Of a DNA stretch of 17,202 nucleotides, positions 7,390 through 12,243 are shown piece by piece. The notes beneath the pieces were generated by a model. It was given only the letters and a program-made list of their open reading frames with translations, was not told the DNA's origin and made no database searches. The translations under genes were made by a program, and so were the position numbers. Each line of letters starts with the position of its first letter. Position 1 is the stretch's first letter. The stretch lies in contig JBPCRS010000083.1 in assembly GCA_050996575.1 (NCBI GenBank), positions 1 to 17,202 of the forward strand, read 5' to 3'. The stretch comes from DASUSH01 sp050996575. Its GTDB lineage: Bacteria > Actinomycetota > Thermoleophilia > Solirubrobacterales > 70-9.

Positions 7390-7442
7390 ATCCCTTCCTC
7401 CTTCCGTGGGGTAGGGGCCTGATACCCGCCTGGGCACGTCGG

Positions 7443-7448
7443 TAATCT
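7443..7448 (+). promoter_or_regulatory. -10 box of the Gly-rich protein gene, leaderless arrangement
   Basis: TAATCT fits TANNNT and is separated by 7 nt from the GTG start at 7456. No Shine-Dalgarno is present upstream of this gene, which fits a leaderless mRNA. Confidence 0.4.
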
Positions 7449-7455
7449 CGCCGGC

Positions 7456-7905
7456 GTGGGGCTCTTCGACTTCCTCCGACGGCGGCGCGAGCCGCGAATC
7501 GTCCGCCACGAGCCGAACGACCTGAACTGGTGGTGGCTCTATCTCCAGGATCAGTCTCCGCCCGGGGACGACCGAGTACTACAGCAGATGGAGGAGGTCT
7601 GTCGTCAATATGGGGTCGACCCGACGAGTGGCCAGGCGACCGAAGTTGGCTCGGTGCCCGGGCTGAAGGGAGCGCTGCTCGAGGTCTGCGAGGCGAACGG
7701 GATCGCCCCGCCGGCGAGCTCCGACTCCCCCTCGACGGGTGCGGCGGGACTCGAGTTCGGAGGGTCGACCTGGTCCACCGACAGCTCCGGCTGGAGCGGT
7801 GGCTCCGACTCTGGGGGTGGCGGTGGCGACTCGGGCGGCGGAGGGGACTCCGGTGGCGGGGGCGGTGGCGATTCAGGCGGCGGAGGAGGAGGCGGCGGCG
7901 AGTGA
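7456..7905 (+). CDS. Small hypothetical protein with Asp-Ser-poly-Gly tail
   Basis: 149 residues from a GTG start. No known family recognised. Residues 1-87 look like a folded domain: a basic N-terminus (MGLFDFLRRRREPR), a tryptophan cluster (NDLNWWWLYLQDQ) and two helices around MEEVCRQYGV and LKGALLEVCEANGI. From about residue 88 it becomes Ser/Gly-rich, and the final ~35 residues are four units of Asp-Ser followed by 4 to 8 Gly, ending in Glu. There is no signal peptide or membrane segment, so it is probably cytosolic or membrane-peripheral. The tail is encoded by GGN-rich repeats and could vary in length by slippage. Its neighbours are the divergent membrane peptide/hydratase pair upstream and tRNA-Arg 55 nt downstream. 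Third positions and the strong upstream -10 support it being a real gene. Confidence 0.75.
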   Translation: MGLFDFLRRRREPRIVRHEPNDLNWWWLYLQDQSPPGDDRVLQQMEEVCRQYGVDPTSGQATEVGSVPGLKGALLEVCEANGIAPPASSDSPSTGAAGLEFGGSTWSTDSSGWSGGSDSGGGGGDSGGGGDSGGGGGGDSGGGGGGGGE

Positions 7906-7925
7906 TCGCGCCACCTGACGAGCCC

Positions 7926-7931
7926 TACAAT
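7926..7931 (+). promoter_or_regulatory. -10 box of tRNA-Arg
   Basis: TACAAT, identical to the hexamer before tRNA-Ser, lies 29 nt before the tRNA 5' end. The leader between contains a short GGGG-TACCGT-CCCC hairpin (7941-7954) that RNase P processing would remove. Confidence 0.4.
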
Positions 7932-7960
7932 CGCCCGTCCGGGGTACCGTCCCCGAACCC

Positions 7961-8034
7961 GCGCCCGTAGCTCAGCCGGATAGAGCGTCGGTCTACGAAA
8001 CCGAAGGTCACAGGTTCGAATCCTGTCGGGCGCG
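7961..8034 (+). tRNA. tRNA-Arg (anticodon ACG)
   Basis: A 74-nt cloverleaf. The acceptor GCGCCCG pairs with CGGGCGC (8027-8033), with discriminator G8034. The D arm contains GCTCAG (7970-7975). The anticodon stem TCGGT/ACCGA (7988-7992/8000-8004) holds anticodon ACG at 7995-7997 (A34 presumably deaminated to inosine, reading CGN codons). The T arm is ACAGG-TTCGAAT-CCTGT. CCA is not encoded. The 3' half from 7989 is repeated at 9809-9854, marking this gene as an integration site. Confidence 0.97.
7989..8034 (+). repeat. att-like direct repeat, left copy (within tRNA-Arg 3' half)
   Basis: 46 nt running from the anticodon stem to the discriminator base. It matches 9809-9854 at 45 of 46 positions (T8024 against A9844). 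The extent, from anticodon arm to 3' end, is the usual crossover segment of tyrosine integrases that use tRNA genes. The left copy preserves the functional tRNA. Confidence 0.75.
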
Positions 8035-8039
8035 CTGCG

Positions 8040-8065
8040 CTAGCAAGCCATTTGTGGCTTGCTAG
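8040..8065 (+). terminator. 11-bp perfect hairpin just after tRNA-Arg
   Basis: CTAGCAAGCCA and TGGCTTGCTAG form perfect 11-bp arms around loop TTTG, 5 nt after the tRNA. Position suits tRNA transcript termination or 3' processing, but no T-run follows. A degenerate trace of its right arm (TTTGCGGCTTG, 9869-9879) follows the second att-like copy. Confidence 0.45.
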
Positions 8066-8100
8066 AGCCTCTACGACTCGGCTGAACGATTGATGCGGCG

Positions 8101-8163
8101 ACCGCACAGAACCGCCCTGGACCGCACGATAGGCAGTGCGAATGTGGTGCGAATGTGGTGCGG
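8101..8163. repeat. Cluster of GTGCG boxes at left end of the tRNA-Arg insert
   Basis: Two adjacent perfect 11-nt direct repeats GTGCGAATGTG (8136-8146, 8147-8157) are followed by a partial third GTGCGG (8158-8163). Two inverted copies ACCGCAC lie at 8101-8107 and 8121-8127. Five boxes in 63 nt, between the att-like site and the cyclase stop codon, resemble arm-type recombinase or excisionase sites. Function is inferred. Confidence 0.55.
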
Positions 8164-8166
8164 CGC

Positions 8167-9462
8167 TCACTTCTCACCGACGAGCAGGTAGCTCGCCATC
8201 CGACCCTTCCCCTTGATCTCGATCATGCCTCGGTGGCGTAGGTCGAAGCGACCGGTCAGACGGTCTCGGGCTCTTTCCGTGACCTGGATCGCGCCGGGAA
8301 GGCTGTGCGACTCCATCCGGCTGGCGGTGTTGACGGTGTCGCCCCAGAGGTCGTAGATGAATTTCGACCGGCCTATGACGCCGGCGACGACGGGGCCGCT
8401 GTCGATTCCGATTCGCAACCTCAACTCATGCTCGAGGACCTCCGAGCAACTCTCGACCTCGGGCTGCATCGCAAGCGCCAGGGATGCGACTGCCTCGGCA
8501 TGGTCGTCGCGACGCACCGGTACTCCGGCCGCGGCCATGTAGGCGTCGCCGATCGTCTTGATCTTCTCGACGCCCCGCTCGGCGGCGAGCACGTCCCAGC
8601 GGGCGAAGATCCTGTTGAGGAGCGCCACCAGCTCGTCGGCCGGCATGCGTTCGGCCAGCTGCGTAAACCCCACCAGGTCGGCGAACAGCACCGTAACCTC
8701 GGAGAACTCGTCGGCGATGATCTCCTCGCTTTCCTTGAGGCGATTCGCCACCGGTTCGGGAAGGACATTGAGGAGCAGTCGCTCGGACTTCTCCTGTTCG
8801 ACTTCGAGCGCCAGGTGCTGGCGCGCGAGCTCGGCCGCCACCCGCTCCCGAGCGCGCACGAAGTACTGCAGAAGCGCGTACGCGGTGGTTGCGACGCCGA
8901 GGAGGTTGAGCGCGAAGAAGACAATCAGGGTCGCCTGTGGAATCTCGGGTGCCGATGCGGCGAGCGAGGAGTCGAGTGCTGTCGAGAGCCCGACCAGGCC
9001 GACGAAGCCCGCAAACCATGGGACCGACTGACGGGCTCCGACGAACATGAGCGCGCCCAGCGGGGAGGTGATTCCCCACAGACAGACGACGGAGCCGTTC
9101 TCGAAACCCCCTAGGCTCCACTGAAGCACGAAAGGGAAGATCAGGCTCATGAGCAGCTGGCTGCGACGGAACACGATAAACCTTTGCGTTCGCGTGAAGG
9201 CGAGGATGCTCGCGGCGGAAGCCAGCTGATAGACGAACGGGATCGCAGCCGATTCCCAGAGGCCGAGGAGCGCGTACGTCACCACCCAGATCGACGACAG
9301 GCATGTCATCAGCAACGCCGAGAGGACGAGGACCGACTTGCGCAGCCGCGTCTCCTCGGAATCGGCCGGGACGCGGCCGATCGAGACGAGCCGCTGCACC
9401 CAGTTCGGCAGCCGGTTCATCGCCTGATAACCACCGCGAATGAGCTCGTCGTACCGAGTCAT
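8167..9462 (-). CDS. Membrane-bound class III adenylate cyclase
   Basis: 431 residues, ATG at 9460-9462. Makes cAMP from ATP. The N-terminal half (about 43-200) is hydrophobic with roughly six membrane segments. A predicted coiled-coil/S-helix linker (~203-240, ending LLNVLPEPVANRLK) joins it to the cyclase domain (~252-430). Catalytic residues are complete: metal ligands Asp262 (FADLVGF) and Asp306 (IGDAYM), adenine-selecting Lys302 (EKIKTIGD) and Asp371 (YDLWGD), and transition-state Asn378 and Arg382 (NTASRMES). The Lys/Asp pair indicates ATP rather than GTP, so a homodimeric active enzyme is expected. There is no HAMP, and the membrane region may sense a ligand. A GATACT box ends 8 nt before the ATG, suggesting a leaderless mRNA. 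It is the only intact gene between the two tRNA-Arg att-like repeats. No cAMP-binding regulator is nearby. Confidence 0.93.
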   Translation of the reverse strand: MTRYDELIRGGYQAMNRLPNWVQRLVSIGRVPADSEETRLRKSVLVLSALLMTCLSSIWVVTYALLGLWESAAIPFVYQLASAASILAFTRTQRFIVFRRSQLLMSLIFPFVLQWSLGGFENGSVVCLWGITSPLGALMFVGARQSVPWFAGFVGLVGLSTALDSSLAASAPEIPQATLIVFFALNLLGVATTAYALLQYFVRARERVAAELARQHLALEVEQEKSERLLLNVLPEPVANRLKESEEIIADEFSEVTVLFADLVGFTQLAERMPADELVALLNRIFARWDVLAAERGVEKIKTIGDAYMAAAGVPVRRDDHAEAVASLALAMQPEVESCSEVLEHELRLRIGIDSGPVVAGVIGRSKFIYDLWGDTVNTASRMESHSLPGAIQVTERARDRLTGRFDLRHRGMIEIKGKGRMASYLLVGEK

Positions 9463-9470
9463 GACCGGGC

Positions 9471-9476
9471 AGTATC
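9471..9476 (-). promoter_or_regulatory. -10-like box of the cyclase gene
   Basis: GATACT on the minus strand lies 8 nt before the ATG (9462), with no Shine-Dalgarno between. This suggests a leaderless start, as for the genes at 964 and 7456. Confidence 0.3.
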
Positions 9477-9599
9477 GCGGCTAACGTGATCCGTCCCCGG
9501 AGGTGCCGGAACGCGTCCGAGACCACAGGTCGCAATCTCGCCCGGCGGCCGGTCCGAAGAGTCTTTAGCGGTGGGCTTTGAGAATCTCCGAGCCCGCCT

Positions 9600-9654
9600 G
9601 ATGAAGAGGAACTATTGGTGCTCGACGGGCTCTACTAGGAGCTGCCTCTTCGTC
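9600..9654. repeat. Imperfect long-range inverted repeat
   Basis: GATGAAGAGG (9600-9609) and CCTCTTCGTC (9645-9654) pair over 10 positions with one G-T, and an inner GCTC/GAGC pair can extend the structure. It lies in the otherwise empty stretch 9463-9808, where no coding frame was recognised. It may be a remnant of an insertion or an RNA hairpin. Confidence 0.35.
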
Positions 9655-9660
9655 AATGTT

Positions 9661-9698
9661 CGCCTACGTCCCGCCTACGGCGCGTAGGCGCGTAGGGG
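9661..9698. repeat. CGCCTACG / CGTAGGCG box cluster at right end of the tRNA-Arg insert
   Basis: CGCCTACG occurs at 9661-9668 and 9672-9679 (direct, 11-nt pitch), then CGTAGGCG (9683-9690) and CGTAGGGG (9691-9698) inverted. The central pair is a perfect palindrome with 8-bp arms and a GCG centre. Four boxes in 38 nt suggest a protein-binding array about 110 nt inside the right att-like copy. Confidence 0.5.
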
Positions 9699-9808
9699 AT
9701 TGAGGCGGGCCGTAGCGGTCCTTTTCGGTGGACAAGAAACCGGCGGTCTAGCAGGGAAATCTTCTCGAAAAGTGCTCAGGTGGTGGGCCTTCTGGAAGCG
9801 TTCAAGAA

Positions 9809-9854
9809 CGGTCTACGAAACCGAAGGTCACAGGTTCGAATCCAGTCGGGCGCG
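9809..9854 (+). repeat. att-like direct repeat, right copy (tRNA-Arg 3' fragment)
   Basis: 45/46 match to 7989-8034. The upstream sequence does not match the tRNA 5' half, and A9844 breaks the T stem, so it cannot be a functional tRNA. It marks the presumed right junction of the integrated segment. Confidence 0.75.
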
Positions 9855-9918
9855 TCGCTCTAAAGCGGTTTGCGGCTTGACTGTGATCCGTTCGACCGCC
9901 TCAGGCGTACTACTTGCT

Positions 9919-10090
9919 ATGAGCAGCCCAGTGCAGGTAGATGAAACACCGGGAATCAGGGCGATTTATCTCGCCGACAAGCGCGCCAAAGCCGGCGGCT
10001 ACCAATTTTCATCTACGACGAGGAACCGACTCGGTTCATCGAGTTTTCGAGCTGACCGGCCTGGATCGAAGCCTTTCGTTTATCGCATGA
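9919..10090 (+). pseudogene. Frameshifted, N-terminally truncated STAS-domain (anti-sigma factor antagonist) remnant
   Basis: From the ATG at 9919 the frame gives DETPGIRAIYLADKRAKAGG, equivalent to the conserved DSSGL-type helix of SpoIIAA-like STAS domains. At the TTTT run 10006-10009 the frame shifts by one extra T. The other frame then continues HLRRGTDSVHRVF and ELTGLDRSLSFIA to TGA at 10088-10090, the typical STAS C-terminal helix. The phosphorylatable Ser position reads Pro. The ~50 N-terminal residues are missing, and only 64 nt separate the fragment from the right att-like copy. Intact relatives bind anti-sigma factors in partner-switching control of stress sigma factors; this copy should be non-functional. 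The alternative, programmed frameshifting, is unlikely because the N-terminal half is absent. Confidence 0.7.
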
Positions 10091-10211
10091 GCTCTGCGAT
10101 CCGTCCGCTTGGGATTACAAGTCTTCAACCGAAGGAGCGTCGTGCTTAGACGAAATTCGAACGTGATTCATCTCCCGGGTGCGTACATCTCCGAAAGGCG
10201 GGGGGTTGCTC

Positions 10212-10460
10212 ATGCTTCTCGCTGAGATCAGTGGAAACAGCTACATTTTTCTCGCGGTCCTGATCATCATGGTCCCAGCAATCGGCTACATGCTTTTCAC
10301 TGTACGTGGCAGCGGAATCAGCCTGAGGCCGCATGACGGTTCGGATGGAGCGCCGGGAGCCAAGGGACCGTCAGAGGCCAGCGGCGTCGACGAAGGTCAG
10401 GGATCAGCGACGGACTCCGATGCAACTGGAACCAGCGACTCCCAGCACGGGACCAGATGA
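10212..10460 (+). CDS. Small single-pass membrane protein with acidic Ser/Gly-rich tail (hypothetical)
   Basis: 82 residues from ATG 10212, with a purine-rich GGCGGGGGG stretch ending just upstream. A GTG at 10179 would add 11 residues. Residues ~9-32 (SYIFLAVLIIMVPAIGYMLF) form one membrane helix. The remaining ~50 residues are hydrophilic, rich in Ser, Gly, Asp and Ala with no predicted fold. No family is recognised. It lies between the STAS pseudogene and the transposase remnant in the accessory stretch, where base composition is less GC-rich than elsewhere in the window. Its membrane helix and readable start favour a real gene; absence of neighbours leaves the function open. A decayed fragment is the alternative. 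Confidence 0.45.
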   Translation: MLLAEISGNSYIFLAVLIIMVPAIGYMLFTVRGSGISLRPHDGSDGAPGAKGPSEASGVDEGQGSATDSDATGTSDSQHGTR

Positions 10461-10524
10461 AACGCTAAGGCTTCCCCGTGCTAGTGGCCCTTCCATAAAC
10501 GTTCGACCGGAAACTCCAGGCCGG

Positions 10525-10541
10525 TGGCGAATCACTCGCCA
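10525..10541. repeat. Short perfect hairpin TGGCGA-ATCAC-TCGCCA
   Basis: 6-bp arms with a 5-nt loop in the gap between the small membrane gene and the transposase scrap. Without a T-run on either strand it is a weak terminator candidate for either the membrane gene or the ADH operon. Nothing else is seen in 10461-10563. Confidence 0.25.
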
Positions 10542-10563
10542 TGTCCCGACCTGGGAGGTGGCG

Positions 10564-10647
10564 ATGAGACCGCCCGAAGTGTTCGCCCGCGATCTGAGCC
10601 CGCAGGAAGGCCAGCGACTGCCGCCGCTCGGGTCGTCGATTTCGTAG
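10564..10647 (+). pseudogene. Probable IS630-family transposase N-terminal scrap
   Basis: 27 codons with a good GGGAGG upstream: MRPPEVFARDLSPQEGQRL followed by an unrelated tail and TAG. The PPEVF-R-LSP-EG-RL pattern matches, from memory, the extreme N-terminus of actinobacterial IS630-type transposases. The helix-turn-helix and DDE domains are absent from what follows, so only the first ~20 codons of an insertion sequence would remain. A genuine 27-residue peptide is possible but less likely. It ends 28 nt from the 3' end of the convergent alcohol dehydrogenase gene. Confidence 0.5.
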
Positions 10648-10675
10648 ACGCCGATCGTGCAGACACGGGCCACGA

Positions 10676-11800
10676 TCAGAGGACAACGACCTGGCGCAGC
10701 GCCTCGCCGCTCGCGAGCCGGTCGAACCCTTCGTTCAGCTCGTCGAGTCCGATCCGGTCGCTGATCAGTCGCTCGACCGGGAGCCGGCCGGCGCGATGTA
10801 GGCGGATGAAGTGGGGGATGTCGCGGGCGGGCACGCAGGAGCCGAGGTAGGAACCTTTCAGCGTGCGCTCCTCGGCGACCAGCCCGGCGGCCGAGATCGA
10901 GAGCATTCGCGAGGGGTGGGGAAGGCCGACGGTGACGGTCGTGCCGCCGCGGCGGGTCGCGGCATAGGCCTCGGCGAGGACGACCTCCGAGCCGGCCGTC
11001 TCGATCACGTGGTCGGCGCCGCCGCCCGTTGCCTCGCGGACGGCCTCAACGGCTTTCTCTCCGCCGGCGATCGTCGTCGTTGCTCCCAGCTCCGCGGCGA
11101 GCTCGAGCTTCGATTCGATCACGTCGACGGCGACGACCTCGCGCGCGCCGGAGGCGACCGCCCCGAGCAGCGCGCAGAGCCCGACGCAGCCGAGGCCGAA
11201 GACGGCGACACTGTCTCCGGCGCGGACGCCGGCGCTGTTGACGACCGCGCCGACCCCGGTGAGCACGGCGCAGCCGAAGAGAGCGGCGACGTCGAAAGGG
11301 AGGTCGGCCTCGACCCGGACGGCCGAGCCGGCGTCGACGACGACCCGGTCGCTGAAAGCGGAGACGCCGAGGTGGTGATTGAGCTCGGTGCCGTCGTCGC
11401 GATGAAGCCGGCGTTCGCCGGCTAGCAGGGTCCCTGCCGTGTTCGCCGCGGCCCCCGGCTCGCAGAGGGCGGTGCGGCCGCCGCGACAGGGCTCGCAGTG
11501 CCCGCAGGCGGGGACGAAGGCGAGGACGACGTGGTCGCCGAGATCGAACCCGGTGATCCCGGCGCCGAGCTCGACGACCTCGCCCGCGGCCTCGTGCCCC
11601 AGCGCCATCGGCATCACCCGCGGCCGCGAGCCGTCGATCACCGAAAGGTCGGAGTGGCAGAGGCCGGCGGCGCGGATCTCGACCATGATCTCGCCGGGCC
11701 CAGGTGGGTCGAGCTCGACCTCGGCGATCTCGATCGGGCGCGACTCGGCGTAGGGCTTCGGCGCCTCCATCCGCTCGAGCACCGCCGTCCGCGTCCTCAC
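10676..11800 (-). CDS. Zinc-dependent alcohol dehydrogenase (MDR superfamily)
   Basis: 374 residues from a GTG whose GTGA overlaps the thioesterase stop; longer in-frame starts fall inside the thioesterase gene. Oxidises alcohols or reduces aldehydes with NAD(P). Catalytic zinc ligands are visible in order: Cys in GLCHSDL, His-Glu in GHEAAGEV, and Cys in LFGCAVLTGVGA. The structural zinc lobe CGHCEPCRGGRTALC has four Cys. The Rossmann motif is VAVFGLGCVGL, followed by the acidic VAVDVIESK, whose Asp favours NAD over NADP. It resembles class III/mycothiol-type or NDMA-dependent alcohol dehydrogenases of actinobacteria; the substrate is uncertain. It is the last gene of the UbiB-thioesterase-ADH operon, so it may act on acyl-derived or lipophilic substrates, but that is inference from order only. 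Confidence 0.93.
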   Translation of the reverse strand: MRTRTAVLERMEAPKPYAESRPIEIAEVELDPPGPGEIMVEIRAAGLCHSDLSVIDGSRPRVMPMALGHEAAGEVVELGAGITGFDLGDHVVLAFVPACGHCEPCRGGRTALCEPGAAANTAGTLLAGERRLHRDDGTELNHHLGVSAFSDRVVVDAGSAVRVEADLPFDVAALFGCAVLTGVGAVVNSAGVRAGDSVAVFGLGCVGLCALLGAVASGAREVVAVDVIESKLELAAELGATTTIAGGEKAVEAVREATGGGADHVIETAGSEVVLAEAYAATRRGGTTVTVGLPHPSRMLSISAAGLVAEERTLKGSYLGSCVPARDIPHFIRLHRAGRLPVERLISDRIGLDELNEGFDRLASGEALRQVVVL

Positions 11801-12234
11801 CCGTCCACCCTCAGCCGCTCCAGCGAGGCTCGTACGTGCTCCGGGATCGGAGCGGGCCGCCGACCCTCGCGCTTGACGAAGACGTGTACGAACCACCCCG
11901 TCGCGAGTAGTTCCTCATCGCCTTGGCGGAAGAGCCCGATCTCGTAGCGGACGCTCGAGCTGCCGAGCTTCCTCACCCGCAGCGCCGCCTCGATCGTCTC
12001 GGGGAAGGCGATCGCGGCGAGGAAGCGGCAGTGCGACTCCGCGCAGAGCCCGATCACCTCGCCCGCGTGGATGTCGAGCCCGCCCTCCTCGATCAGCCAG
12101 CTGTTGATAACCGTGTCGAAGAAAGCGTAGTAGTCGACGTTGTTGACATGCCCGTAAACGTCGTTGTCATGCCACCGCGTCGGAATCGCCAATACATGCG
12201 CGTACTCCTCCCGCGATTCTGCGCCTTCGCTCAC
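11797..12234 (-). CDS. Hotdog-fold acyl-CoA thioesterase (4-hydroxybenzoyl-CoA thioesterase family)
   Basis: 145 residues, the standard single-hotdog length. The GTG start (12232-12234) lies 9 nt after the stop of the UbiB-like gene. The N-terminal signature RWHDNDVYGHVNNVDYYAFF fits the DxxGHVNN motif, with the Asp just before VYGHVNN as the expected catalytic residue. FRFxAxIxFPE-like and RYEIGLF segments follow. Such cytosolic enzymes hydrolyse acyl-CoA to free acid and CoA. Substrate range is broad and not readable here. GTGA at its end couples it to the alcohol dehydrogenase. No independent promoter or strong Shine-Dalgarno is visible, supporting operon transcription from upstream. Confidence 0.92.
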   Translation of the reverse strand: MSEGAESREEYAHVLAIPTRWHDNDVYGHVNNVDYYAFFDTVINSWLIEEGGLDIHAGEVIGLCAESHCRFLAAIAFPETIEAALRVRKLGSSSVRYEIGLFRQGDEELLATGWFVHVFVKREGRRPAPIPEHVRASLERLRVDG

Positions 12235-12243
12235 CTTCTAAAT

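Larger units (their letters stand above)
8035..9808. mobile_element. Putative tRNA-Arg-integrated segment carrying only the cyclase (mini-island or remnant)
   Basis: Bounded by the att-like repeats 7989-8034 and 9809-9854. Content: a hairpin, GTGCG boxes, the cyclase gene, a 9600-9654 inverted repeat and CCTACG/CGTAGG boxes. No integrase, excisionase or replication gene is recognised, so it would be a decayed element, a satellite mobilised by an integrase elsewhere, or the product of deletion. An alternative is a partial duplication of the tRNA 3' region without integration, since weak similarity continues ~25 nt past the tRNA end. Confidence 0.5.

Noticed and set aside
7810..7905. Tandem GC-rich repeats as a CRISPR or minisatellite
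   Set aside because: They are in-frame Gly/Asp/Ser codons of a protein tail with no regular repeat-spacer structure.
9511..9537. A third att-like copy (CACAGGTCGCAATCTCGCC)
   Set aside because: Similarity to the T-arm region is short and gapped, and neither stem nor core is preserved.
9773..9854. Complete degenerate second tRNA-Arg (GCTCAG at 9774-9779 as a D arm)
   Set aside because: The GCTCAG lies 16 nt too far from the anticodon arm, and no acceptor 5' strand is found; a chance match is likelier than a decayed full tRNA.
9700..10149. 149-codon plus-strand frame spanning the tRNA fragment
   Set aside because: It reads through the tRNA-derived att-like copy and across the STAS frameshift, and its N-terminal part has no family resemblance. 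Only the STAS portion is meaningful.
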